From: an uncultured Coprococcus sp.
Lineage (GTDB): Bacteria; Bacillota; Clostridia; Lachnospirales; Lachnospiraceae
Length of the DNA: 64,000 nt
Direction of reading: 5' to 3'
Assembly (NCBI GenBank): GCA_900548215.1
Contig: URJI01000001.1
Location: 31,269-95,268 of the forward strand
A program made the position numbers and the translations under genes. Below, in pieces: positions 53,671 through 63,121 of this stretch. Under the pieces are notes generated by a model that had not been told where the DNA came from, did no database searches, and saw only the letters and a program-made list of their open reading frames with translations. Each line of letters opens with the position of its first letter. Positions within the stretch are counted from its first letter, which is position 1.

Positions 53671-54753
53671 CTATATTACTATCAGCTTCTTCTCTGAGGA
53701 TGTAAGGTTCACAAAACCATTCTCGGTGACAGCAACCAGATCCTCTATTCTAACACCGAACTGTCCAGGGAGATAAATTCCAGGTTCAACCGTTATAACC
53801 ATACCTGTTTTGAGCACATCAGTGCACTTTGGAGAAAATCTCGGATTCTCATGTATAAACAATCCAACCGAATGTCCAAGTCCATGTCCAAAGCAATTGC
53901 CATATCCTTTATCTGCAATGATACGCCTTGCAACAGCATCCACCTCATTGCAAGGCACTCCCGCTTTTATCATCTTCATTGATTCAGTCTGAGCCATAAG
54001 AACAGTCTCATACACAGTTCTCATGCTGTCCGAGGCATGTCCTATAGCTACGGTTCTGGTCATATCCGAGCAATACCCCTCATACAGGCATCCAAAATCC
54101 ATGGTGAGAAAATCCCCATCCTCAAGCTTCTTATCGGTTGGAATCGCATGCGGCATAGATGAATTCCTGCCCGAAGCAGCGATGGTATCAAAGCTGAGTC
54201 CCTCTGCTCCGTTCTTCTTCATATAGTATTCAAGTTCAAGTGCGACTTCTCTCTCTGTGATGCCAGGCTTCAAATACCCAAGAATATGTGTAAACGCCTC
54301 ATCTCCTATAGACTCGGCAGTCCTTAGCTTCTCAATCTCCTCCTCGGTCTTTACCTCTCTCAATGCTTCAAGTGCTCCATCAACTCCGATAAGCTCCACA
54401 TTCTCAAGTCCATCTGAATACTCCGCATATTGCCTGAAGCTTATACTGTAATTCTCAAAGCCGGCTTTTATATGACCTTTACCTGCACATACATCAAGTG
54501 CTTCTCTGATACATTTCACATAACCCTTACCGGCTATATCTACACAATGATAATCAGGGCACTCACGCTCCACCTGCTCTGTGTATCTGGAGTCAGTTAT
54601 CACATATCTGCCCGTCCTTGAATAGACTACCACTCCCTCACCCCTGTAGGAAGCTATATATCTCATACTGTACTGGTCTGTCACTATGATGGCATCCAGT
54701 TTTTTTTCATTCATGATCTGTTCAATCCTATATGCCATTCTTCCTGCATCCAT
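53671..54753 (-). CDS. Xaa-Pro aminopeptidase (M24 family)
   Basis: A 360-residue peptidase with an N-terminal creatinase-like domain (YRIEQIMNEKKLDAIIVTDQYSMRYIASYRGEG) and the pita-bread catalytic domain. Metal ligands lie in LTMDFGCLYEGYCSDMTRT (two Asp), HGLGHSVGLFIHE (His), VITVEPGIYL (Glu) and FGVRIEDLV (Glu). It removes N-terminal residues before proline. GGAGG stands ten bases before the ATG at 54753; an ATG five codons in, with AGGAAGA before it, is an alternative start. Confidence 0.93.
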   Translation of the reverse strand: MDAGRMAYRIEQIMNEKKLDAIIVTDQYSMRYIASYRGEGVVVYSRTGRYVITDSRYTEQVERECPDYHCVDIAGKGYVKCIREALDVCAGKGHIKAGFENYSISFRQYAEYSDGLENVELIGVDGALEALREVKTEEEIEKLRTAESIGDEAFTHILGYLKPGITEREVALELEYYMKKNGAEGLSFDTIAASGRNSSMPHAIPTDKKLEDGDFLTMDFGCLYEGYCSDMTRTVAIGHASDSMRTVYETVLMAQTESMKMIKAGVPCNEVDAVARRIIADKGYGNCFGHGLGHSVGLFIHENPRFSPKCTDVLKTGMVITVEPGIYLPGQFGVRIEDLVAVTENGFVNLTSSEKKLIVI

Positions 54754-54884
54754 GTTATGTCAACCTCCATACTAAATAATAATCATTCTAAACACCTATT
54801 CTAAATATCTATTCTCTTCGATAAATTATAGATTCTGTCTATATTGAATACACATATTTAATAACCAAGCAAATTATCTGAATC

Positions 54885-55021
54885 TAAATACCGAAATCTA
54901 AACATCTAAACTAGTCATCTAAATCCAATCATCTAAATTCTATAGTCTAAATCCAATCATCTAAATTCTATAGTCTAAATTCAATAATCTAAATCTAATA
55001 ATCTAAACTCAATCATCTATA
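54885..55021. repeat. 14-bp minisatellite after aroE-aroK
   Basis: On the minus strand, units of the form TTTAGATTATTRGA follow one another about ten times, mostly at a 14-base period, with a 28-base composite (54918-54945) duplicated next to it. The array starts in the last codons of the aroE-aroK gene (stop at 55013-55015) and runs downstream. The rest of the gap to 54754 is A+T-rich with no gene. Confidence 0.8.
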
Positions 55022-56386
55022 TCTAATTACCTCTAATATCTCAGCCACTATGTCGTCAACCTCTATGCCAGCGACCGGTATCACTGCATCTGCGGCTGCC
55101 TCATATACAGACCTTCTCTCATCCAGAAGTTTTCTGACCTTTTCCTCCACATTATCGCCTTGAAGAAGAGGCCTTGTGTCATCACCCGCAAGCCTGTTTA
55201 CCACCTCATCCGGGGTGACATCAAGATACACTATTGTACCCAGTTTTCTGAGTTCATCCACGTTCTCCTCGCGCATCGGAAGTCCTCCTCCGGTGGAGAG
55301 AACCGCATGTGAAAGTGTCCTGTTCAGTTCTTTTAAGGTGTCAGTCTCTCGCTGTCTGAAATATCCCTCACCCTTATCTGCAAACATCTGACTGATGGAA
55401 CATCCCTCTTTATCCTCTATATACTCGTCGCTATCCAGGAAGCCATAAGAAAGTTTTTCTGCAAGTGCATGTCCAACAGTTGTTTTTCCGCATCCCATAA
55501 AACCGATAAGTATGACGTTGCCCCTGACCACATTTAGAAGTCTGTCATACACCATATCAGCGATATCCTCGGATATAGAGATATCATTCCACAGCTCATA
55601 GGCTATGATTCCCTGGTATAGCAGCATTCTGAGCCCATTATATGCTGTGGCCCCTGCTTTCCTGCAAAGTCTCATGAATTTCGTCTCAAACGGATTATAT
55701 ATGAGATCTACTCCAACCCTGACCCTTTTATAAAATGATTCATCACCTATGACAACATCCTCACATCCAGGAGCAAGTCCTATGGATGTAGACTGAAAGA
55801 CTATATATCCCTCATCACTGTCAAGCCTGTCATAATCACTGAGGTTCATGGCACACACAGCATTTCTTCCAAAATACTTATTCATATCCTCCGCTATGGC
55901 CTGTGCCTTTTCAAGAGTCCTGTTAAGTATAAAAACCTCATCTGCCCCCTTATTCATGCACATATAGGCTACAGCCTTTGCAGCGCCGCCGGCTCCGAGT
56001 ATGACGGTCTTCTGTCCAGCCAGATCTATACCATACACATCAAGCTCCCTTGACAGTCCAAGCATATCTGTGTTGTAGCCCTTATAACCACCGTCCACTC
56101 TCACAAGGGTGTTCACCGCACCTATGGCCTTAGCACCATCATCTATATCCACAAGACTGTCCATAACCTCGTTCTTGTGTGGAACTGTGGCGTTCATTCC
56201 AAGTATGTTAAGTTCATATGCTCCCTTAACTGCAGATGCAAGTCCTTCTCTCTGTGTGTGAAAGGGAACGTATACTTCATTTATCCCCAATATATCGCTA
56301 AGAGTATTATGTATAAGCGGCGACATAGTATGTTCTACCGGATCACCAAGAAGTCCAAGTAATCTTGTTTTTCCATTTATAATCAT
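55013..56386 (-). CDS. aroE: Shikimate dehydrogenase-shikimate kinase fusion
   Basis: Two consecutive shikimate-pathway enzymes in one chain of 457 residues. Residues 1-285 are AroE: GDPVEHTMSPLIHN binds shikimate, NATVPHKNEVM holds the catalytic lysine, YNTDMLG the aspartate, and VILGAGGAAKAVAY the NADP site. Residues 290-457 are AroK: VILIGFMGCGKTTVGHALAE (P-loop), FLDSDEYIE, YFRQRE, STGGGLP and DDTRPLLQG. The AroE part has QSTSIGLAPG in place of the more common N-x-TP-G motif. The fusion would pass shikimate from one domain to the next. A repeat array covers its stop codon. Confidence 0.95.
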   Translation of the reverse strand: MIINGKTRLLGLLGDPVEHTMSPLIHNTLSDILGINEVYVPFHTQREGLASAVKGAYELNILGMNATVPHKNEVMDSLVDIDDGAKAIGAVNTLVRVDGGYKGYNTDMLGLSRELDVYGIDLAGQKTVILGAGGAAKAVAYMCMNKGADEVFILNRTLEKAQAIAEDMNKYFGRNAVCAMNLSDYDRLDSDEGYIVFQSTSIGLAPGCEDVVIGDESFYKRVRVGVDLIYNPFETKFMRLCRKAGATAYNGLRMLLYQGIIAYELWNDISISEDIADMVYDRLLNVVRGNVILIGFMGCGKTTVGHALAEKLSYGFLDSDEYIEDKEGCSISQMFADKGEGYFRQRETDTLKELNRTLSHAVLSTGGGLPMREENVDELRKLGTIVYLDVTPDEVVNRLAGDDTRPLLQGDNVEEKVRKLLDERRSVYEAAADAVIPVAGIEVDDIVAEILEVIRYR

Positions 56387-56430
56387 CTTTCATCCTCCAA
56401 AATAATTCCTACCAGCTCACAGTATAACAC

Positions 56431-56459
56431 AAAAGAAGCCGGGCAATAAACCCGGCTTC
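56431..56459 (-). terminator. Terminator of the giant surface-protein gene
   Basis: GAAGCCGGG (minus strand, 56459-56451) pairs with CCCGGCTTC (56443-56435) around a seven-base loop and is followed by TTTTG. It lies about 35 bases after the stop of the 2,203-residue gene and ends the pilin-linked operon. Confidence 0.9.
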
Positions 56460-56492
56460 CTGAATTTTTATTATTTACAATACTTTTATATC

Positions 56493-59400
56493 CTATGCGA
56501 ATACATTCTTCTTCTCAGCAATGAAATCGTCAAGTGCTGGGACATTGATAGTATTGTCTGTCAGATCAAACAGAGGATCTGATGCCTTTACTCTTATGAT
56601 AGTGTATACAGGAGCTTTCATTCCTACATACTCTACCTCAACAATGATGTATGTATGTGTACCATCATATGCTGCAAAGTAAGAATCTTCTGGTCTGAGG
56701 TTTACTGTCTTATCACCTCGTTTGTCACCATCTCTTACAAGATCAGTGATATTGTTCGTAAATTCACCAACCTTCTTGCCACCGATCGTATCATATGACA
56801 GAATCATCTTATCCTTTGTACTGTTATATGTTGGTGGAACAGGCTTCTCAGTCTTGAGTGAAGCCTCATCCAGATCAAGATCATAGTAGATATTAACCTT
56901 TGAGATCTTGGTATTTTCTGGTATGCCAATCTTGTAATCAAATGTAGGAGCATCTGTCTTTGCATCTATTATTCTTTCATATACTGTTCTGCCTGATGCT
57001 GCAATGATCTCCTCATCCTTTGGAAGTTCATCCTCCGCAGCCCATGTCTCAACAGGATCATAACACTTGATAGTTGGCATATCAGGTACCGCTGTAGCAC
57101 TGTTTACAATTACGTTGATGAAGAGCTTTCTCTCATCGTTGTTTCTTGTACGTCTACCTGTTACTGATGAATGACCAGATCCACAATATGTTATTGCACC
57201 ACTGCCATAAGCTGTAGTGTAGATGTAATATGCTTCCATTCCATCTCCAGGATCCGCTGCATACTTTGATGAACGCATCTTACTGTTAGATGAATTGTTT
57301 GAACCAGCAAGTGTATACCAAACTGTTATGTTGTCACTCTCAAGATCAAGTGCGTAAGCCTGCTGATGTGTACCTGAAATATTCAGTGAAGAACTGATAT
57401 TGTATGGGTACAGTGTTACAAGACCTGAGTTAAGCTGTGTAGCCTTAACTGTCTCAGCACAAGCTGACTGATCCTGATTTGATGCCTGTGACCATGCTGT
57501 AGCTGCCTTAAATGACTCCTGAGCATATACATAAGGAAGTGTAGTCGTTGCACCAGCCATATTACCATTGTAGTAAAGTGCTGTCATGGCAAGTGCACTT
57601 ACATATACCTTTGTATCCTTACCCTTGAGTGCCCACTCAGCCTGCTTAACATCCATGATATTTGAGTTGATACTGTTAAGTAATCCGTTACCGGCCTTAT
57701 CATTGTTTGCATAAGGTGTCAGATAATACAGACTTGTGTCTGGTGAATTGTACTTAACATCCTCAAATGTTCCATCAGGTGTATATGATGTCTTACCGTA
57801 AGTATCATCTTTGCTGCTTAAGTAGTAAATCGTTGTGTCCTTTGTAAGTGTTGCATCCTTAAACTCTTCTACACCGAAATCAGTGTATGCTTCTGAAAGT
57901 GGAACAAGTCCTGAAGCAACAGTTTCGTTCTGTGTCCTGAAGTTGTTGAGAAGAACATATGCATCTCCATACTTGCTATCACCATTCTTATATCCTGCGC
58001 TCTCCTGAACACTGAATACTGCTGTATCTCCCTGAGTCCAATACTTATGGTAAATCTTAAGAGTCTCTGTTGTGTCCTCGTGAGCCTTACCACCGTTTGC
58101 ACTGTAAGAAATCTTCTTGAATGTCTCATTAGTAACTGAGTAATCTCCAAGGTTCAGATCACTTGCATATGATACAACATTGTTTGTTATATCAACATGG
58201 AATCTGTTCATTCCTACAACTGACAGAAGCGATCTTGTAAGATTAACCGCACCTGCATTTGCATATGGTGACATAGAGTCATGGAAGAAGAACAGATCTC
58301 CGCCAGCGGATACATAGTCAAGTATGTACTGACATGTCTTCTTCTGGAAATCAACCTTGAATCCACCGAATGAATCTGATGGTCCAAGTACAAGTATTGA
58401 ATACATCTTAGTCATGAACTTATTGCCATATGATCTTCTAAGATATGTATTGTACTTATCCTTCGCTTCAAGCTCCGCATCCTTAGCTTCTACAAACGCA
58501 GAATACAGATCTGCAAACTTCTGACCGAAATCAGTTGACATCTTATTATTCTTAAACGCTGCCTCACAGTGGTTCATAGTGTTGTACTTAGGCCAGAATA
58601 AAATGTAATAATCATTTGTATCCATAATATACTGGAGAACCTGTTTCTTTTCATCGACACTTCCCTTGAGGTTAACCATAAAATCAGAATAATCAACGTT
58701 TCCTGTATATGTTCCATCAAGATATGCAATAGCGTTTGTCAGGTATGTATCAAGCTCCTTCTTTGGTGCAACAACATCTGATGATGCCTTGTTGTATGCT
58801 GCAAGTGCTACTGTTACCTGGTTTGCATACTGTTCCTGAGTCATGTTGTCAACCTTACCGCCTGCAGCAAGTGTCTCAGCTTCCTCAACCATAGTGTCGA
58901 GGCAGTCATAACTTGACTGCACACCATCACCAGTGGTAAATGATGCCTTATCCTTTGATGCCACAACCAGATCAAGATTGATGTCATAATCATCTGATAT
59001 CTCATCTGCAAGATTTGAATAATAATCATCTGCATCTGTATCTGTATCAAACTCGTATATACCGAATCTGTTCTCATGACGTCCGAGTACTGCATATTGT
59101 GTTGTTGATGCATTGTCAAGCTCTGTCATGTTTGCAAATACATTATACTTTGCAATCTTATGAGCTGTCTGTGACTCAATATCGAAGTACAGTGTATCAG
59201 TTGCGCCCCATGATGTTGCACCCTGTCCCTCAGACATTGTCTGAACCTGAAGAACATTGATCTCATTCTTTGCAAGCTGTGTCTTGTTGTTGACTATCTT
59301 GCTGAGACCGTTTGCTGTTGCAATTACGTCACCGCTTCTGTTGGTAATCTCCAGATACCATGCGGCAGATCCGAAGAACTCTGTGTCAAGTGTTACTGTA

Positions 59401-62400
59401 ACTGACTTGTCAGTTCCCGCTGTAACTGTTCCTGGAAGGCATACATCCTGACCTGAGCTCTCAAACTTGGTATTCTTATCTACATCGACATACAGCTTGA
59501 AACTATATGTTGGATCATCACCATCAACTCTGAATGTAAACGACATTCTGTTCGATTTGATGTATGTAGACTCTATACCCTGCTGATATGTCACAGGCTT
59601 TTCTGTAACTGTGAGCCTCGTTCTATGTGCACTGCCTGATACAAGCTTGTTGATGGATGCTGATGTTAGATCATCCCATACAACCTTGTAGTTATAATAT
59701 ACTGTTCCACCGCTTGTACCCTTGTACCAGCTCTTCTTCTGAGCATCGCTGTCCAGAATATTCTGTATTCCGCTTCCGTTCTGGCTGTTTGCAGGAACGT
59801 ACATCGTCCATAAGCTGTTACCAAACTTACCATCGGTATCGCTTATATACTGTGTTGCTTTGTTGTTGAATCCCCAAAGAACATTTGAACCATTTGCTCC
59901 GTTATGTCTTGCATATAATGTGCCTACAAGCTCGTACATTCTGGAAGATGGATCAAGATAATAGTTCTTTCTCTCAAGATTTCCATTGTTGTACCAATAT
60001 CCCTGAAGAAGCTCATTCATTGATAAGCCCTCTCCATTTGCATTTGTTCCCTGCATCTTCTCATATACACTTGTCAGTTCATCACTGACCATAACCGGTC
60101 TGCCGGATGCCATATATGATACAAGCTCATCATACTTTGTCTTTGTGAGATCGTTACCATTCTCTGCAAGGTATGTTGTCTTATAATACTTGCTTCCAAC
60201 ATATGGTGAAGCCATCATCTCTGTACTTCCTGATATAGGTGCCGTATCCGGGCTATATGTTGAAGCACTCTGCAACTGACTAAGTGTACCTGTGTGATAG
60301 TACATAATGAATGTTGGGAATATCTGATATGTATATCCTGAAGTTGCATTACCTATATCACACTGTCCCTTGTACATCTCGGCAGGATTTCTGTCCATCG
60401 CACTTATGTCACCGCCGATATATACAAGATCATAAGTTGCTGCGATATTCTCCTTCATACCAATAAGCTGCTCAGTTGAAACCTGTGTCAGACTTATATC
60501 ACCGTATGAAATTCCATCTATCGCATATGCTATCTTTGCCTTTGTAAGGTCAAAATCATAATACTCCGTCTTTGCTGCAAGCTCTTCCTTAGACTTGCCA
60601 TTTACAACATCTGAAGGGACCGTGTAATAGTCTCCTGTGATAGGTGTTGTTCCATCACTTCTTGTTGAATATGCTGTTGAAACAGACTGATTGAGTGCTG
60701 CCACATCCAGGTCAATAGGATAATCCGGCTGTATCTCCAGAACCTTGAACTTATTGTCTGCTCCATCACGATATACACTTGCATTGATCACATCCGCAAC
60801 AGCCTTAGCCGATGGACTTGTGATAACTGGAATACCAGGTTCATGATCATCGTCACCATTACCGGAGCCTGATCCCTTGCCATCTCCTGCCTTAGATGAA
60901 ACTATAAAATACTGACCGCTCTCAACGCCATTCACAAGTGCCTTGAACACATCCTGACCGATCTCTTTGTTGTATGTACCCTTATCAATGAAGATAAAGT
61001 CAAACTGTGTGAGATCTACCTTATCTGGATTGTCACTTACCAATCCTGTCTGCGTCTGAGTGTACGCATCGTGAAGCTTCTTTACATACTCAGCAACCTT
61101 TGATGCGTCTGAAAGATCGAATCCTTCATAGAGCAGATCGTTCTTGTAAGCATAACCAAGACCGTCAACTCCAACATTAGCCATGAAATCATCATATGTG
61201 ACAACTACTGTTGCATTTTCATTGCCATCTGCATCTGTTCTGTATACATATCCGGCTACATTGTCCTCCTCAGCAGCCTTGATACTGAAATCATATACAC
61301 ATTCGTTCTCATTATCCTCAAGAACTTTACCCGCATCCTGTGATATTCCAACTGTGAAGTCGTCAGAACTAAATCCATCATCTCCTCCTATAACTACTCT
61401 GTAGTTGTAGTTAGGATTGAGCTTTGGAAAACTGTATGTATACACAACCTCTGTTACTATGTTGCCATCTTCATCCTTCACCTCGTTGCCATCGGCATCG
61501 AGCTTTGGAATCTCCTTTTCCTCAAGTGGACACATGATCATCTCATCTGCAGAACTTCCCGCAATATGAAGATCTGTTCCATCCTCGACAATGAGATATG
61601 CACAAAGATTTACATCGCCTACCACCAGACCATAATCATCCAGTGCCATATCTGTACACCTTACAGTACCACTTACTGTCTTTGTCTGGACATCCATGTA
61701 AGCTGAACTTGCAAGAGACATATTGCTGTATGCTACCCCGCCATTTGTAAGAGCATCTACTATATCATTGCTGTCAAGCACGTATATGTCAGCTCCACTA
61801 GGCACATATTTTGATATACCGGTACCACTTGATGATGTACCATTTGCATACATATGACCTGTAAGTTCACTGTTTGGTGCTTTCTCAACAGACTTCCAGG
61901 TCTGTGTAGCATCATCAAACTTGTAATCGCCGGCAGAAGTCTCTGCACTGTTACCACTATTGCTATCCTTAATCTCAGAGAACATCGCACTTCCTGTACC
62001 ATTCTCTGAAATTATAAGTATCTTTGCATTATCAAAATTCCAGACTTTCTTGTCACCCGTAAGTCCTGATCTCGATCCGGCCTTATCATAGGTGGAATCT
62101 GTAATATTATCCGGGACATTGCCATCCAGGAAGTCTGTGATAGATACCCCATCATACCACTTATAGTATGTTCCGAAGTTTAGGTAATCACTTCCACCCT
62201 GACTAGCTGTTCTCTCAGCCTTCAATATAAAATCTGAAATTGTATACTTTGTCTTCTCTATATCCGGTGTCGGCTCATTGTTATCATCAGCCTCTTCATA
62301 TAATGTCTTGAAGAAATCTGCGTCAGTTACAAGTACATTGTCATATCTTGCAACAGCACCCTTTGTAATGAGCTTGTATGCCAGAGCACCCATTCTGAAA

Positions 62401-63104
62401 TCATCATTGTTTCCTGTTATGTTTCCAGGCTCACTTGTACACAATGTTCCTGTACACATAGCAATTGGATGCGAATTAGCAGTCGCATATGCATCCAGCC
62501 AATTATACAGATCCTCACACAGATCATTGCTCTTGCTTGCATAATCCGATGCACTGTTTGCCCATATATAGATGAAATCTGCCTGATTAAGAATTGTCTG
62601 TGCACTCTTATCCATCTTGTTGAGCTGACTGATGGTACACGTAGTAAGAGTTACAGCTCCCTCTGCCATATTTGCATCTATCGTCTTATATCCATTGAAT
62701 ACCGCTTTTCTGAAATACTCACCAGCATACACGTATCTCCACAGATATGTGGTTGAGTCATATCCTGTAAGTTTCTTTGCATCACCAGTAAAAGCAGAAT
62801 CTGTAACTGTCTCTGTGAGCTGAGTATCCATGGCAGCATTGGCTGCATAATCATCAGATACGATCTGAACAATTCGATACTTATCCTCACCCGTTGCTTT
62901 CTTTCCGGCATTATTGGAATTCTCTATTGCCAGATCGATATTGGAGAGACCTGTCAGTCCTGTCGTGGTGCCACTTCCAGTTGCATCGCTCACAGAAGCC
63001 TGAGAATCGGAATTAGCCAGTGTATAATTCACAAATATAGAGCTGACTACAAGTGCGAATATAATAGCTATAGATGATAAGACTATCTTTTTATTCTTAA
63101 ACAC
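56493..63104 (-). CDS. Giant single-pass surface protein, DUF5057-like
   Basis: About 2,203 residues from a GTG at 63104, chosen because AGGAGG lies eight bases before it and the protein then starts FKNKKIVLSSIAIIFALVVSSIFVNYTLA, a membrane anchor with a short positive head. The rest appears extracellular. Similar stretches recur: KYRIVQIVSDDY (~residue 75), KFKVLEIQPDYPIDL (~780) and INVLQVQTMSEG. These fit DUF5057-like modules. GGDLFFFHDSMS (~1600) and GSGHSSVTGRR-NDERKLFINVIVNS (~1970) resemble glutamine-amidotransferase-like folds. There is no LPXTG sorting signal. It follows a prepilin gene by 17 bases and probably belongs to that pilus-like locus. Confidence 0.75.
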   Translation of the reverse strand: MFKNKKIVLSSIAIIFALVVSSIFVNYTLANSDSQASVSDATGSGTTTGLTGLSNIDLAIENSNNAGKKATGEDKYRIVQIVSDDYAANAAMDTQLTETVTDSAFTGDAKKLTGYDSTTYLWRYVYAGEYFRKAVFNGYKTIDANMAEGAVTLTTCTISQLNKMDKSAQTILNQADFIYIWANSASDYASKSNDLCEDLYNWLDAYATANSHPIAMCTGTLCTSEPGNITGNNDDFRMGALAYKLITKGAVARYDNVLVTDADFFKTLYEEADDNNEPTPDIEKTKYTISDFILKAERTASQGGSDYLNFGTYYKWYDGVSITDFLDGNVPDNITDSTYDKAGSRSGLTGDKKVWNFDNAKILIISENGTGSAMFSEIKDSNSGNSAETSAGDYKFDDATQTWKSVEKAPNSELTGHMYANGTSSSGTGISKYVPSGADIYVLDSNDIVDALTNGGVAYSNMSLASSAYMDVQTKTVSGTVRCTDMALDDYGLVVGDVNLCAYLIVEDGTDLHIAGSSADEMIMCPLEEKEIPKLDADGNEVKDEDGNIVTEVVYTYSFPKLNPNYNYRVVIGGDDGFSSDDFTVGISQDAGKVLEDNENECVYDFSIKAAEEDNVAGYVYRTDADGNENATVVVTYDDFMANVGVDGLGYAYKNDLLYEGFDLSDASKVAEYVKKLHDAYTQTQTGLVSDNPDKVDLTQFDFIFIDKGTYNKEIGQDVFKALVNGVESGQYFIVSSKAGDGKGSGSGNGDDDHEPGIPVITSPSAKAVADVINASVYRDGADNKFKVLEIQPDYPIDLDVAALNQSVSTAYSTRSDGTTPITGDYYTVPSDVVNGKSKEELAAKTEYYDFDLTKAKIAYAIDGISYGDISLTQVSTEQLIGMKENIAATYDLVYIGGDISAMDRNPAEMYKGQCDIGNATSGYTYQIFPTFIMYYHTGTLSQLQSASTYSPDTAPISGSTEMMASPYVGSKYYKTTYLAENGNDLTKTKYDELVSYMASGRPVMVSDELTSVYEKMQGTNANGEGLSMNELLQGYWYNNGNLERKNYYLDPSSRMYELVGTLYARHNGANGSNVLWGFNNKATQYISDTDGKFGNSLWTMYVPANSQNGSGIQNILDSDAQKKSWYKGTSGGTVYYNYKVVWDDLTSASINKLVSGSAHRTRLTVTEKPVTYQQGIESTYIKSNRMSFTFRVDGDDPTYSFKLYVDVDKNTKFESSGQDVCLPGTVTAGTDKSVTVTLDTEFFGSAAWYLEITNRSGDVIATANGLSKIVNNKTQLAKNEINVLQVQTMSEGQGATSWGATDTLYFDIESQTAHKIAKYNVFANMTELDNASTTQYAVLGRHENRFGIYEFDTDTDADDYYSNLADEISDDYDINLDLVVASKDKASFTTGDGVQSSYDCLDTMVEEAETLAAGGKVDNMTQEQYANQVTVALAAYNKASSDVVAPKKELDTYLTNAIAYLDGTYTGNVDYSDFMVNLKGSVDEKKQVLQYIMDTNDYYILFWPKYNTMNHCEAAFKNNKMSTDFGQKFADLYSAFVEAKDAELEAKDKYNTYLRRSYGNKFMTKMYSILVLGPSDSFGGFKVDFQKKTCQYILDYVSAGGDLFFFHDSMSPYANAGAVNLTRSLLSVVGMNRFHVDITNNVVSYASDLNLGDYSVTNETFKKISYSANGGKAHEDTTETLKIYHKYWTQGDTAVFSVQESAGYKNGDSKYGDAYVLLNNFRTQNETVASGLVPLSEAYTDFGVEEFKDATLTKDTTIYYLSSKDDTYGKTSYTPDGTFEDVKYNSPDTSLYYLTPYANNDKAGNGLLNSINSNIMDVKQAEWALKGKDTKVYVSALAMTALYYNGNMAGATTTLPYVYAQESFKAATAWSQASNQDQSACAETVKATQLNSGLVTLYPYNISSSLNISGTHQQAYALDLESDNITVWYTLAGSNNSSNSKMRSSKYAADPGDGMEAYYIYTTAYGSGAITYCGSGHSSVTGRRTRNNDERKLFINVIVNSATAVPDMPTIKCYDPVETWAAEDELPKDEEIIAASGRTVYERIIDAKTDAPTFDYKIGIPENTKISKVNIYYDLDLDEASLKTEKPVPPTYNSTKDKMILSYDTIGGKKVGEFTNNITDLVRDGDKRGDKTVNLRPEDSYFAAYDGTHTYIIVEVEYVGMKAPVYTIIRVKASDPLFDLTDNTINVPALDDFIAEKKNVFA

Positions 63105-63121
63105 TGTATTATCCTCCTCTA

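Noticed and set aside
54885..55021. Origin-like iterons or DnaA boxes
   Set aside because: The 14-bp units do not match TTATNCACA, and no replication gene is near; better seen as a minisatellite.
59015..59260. Plus-strand frames opposite the giant surface protein
   Set aside because: Low-complexity, no start signals; they arise from the biased codon use of the long minus-strand gene.
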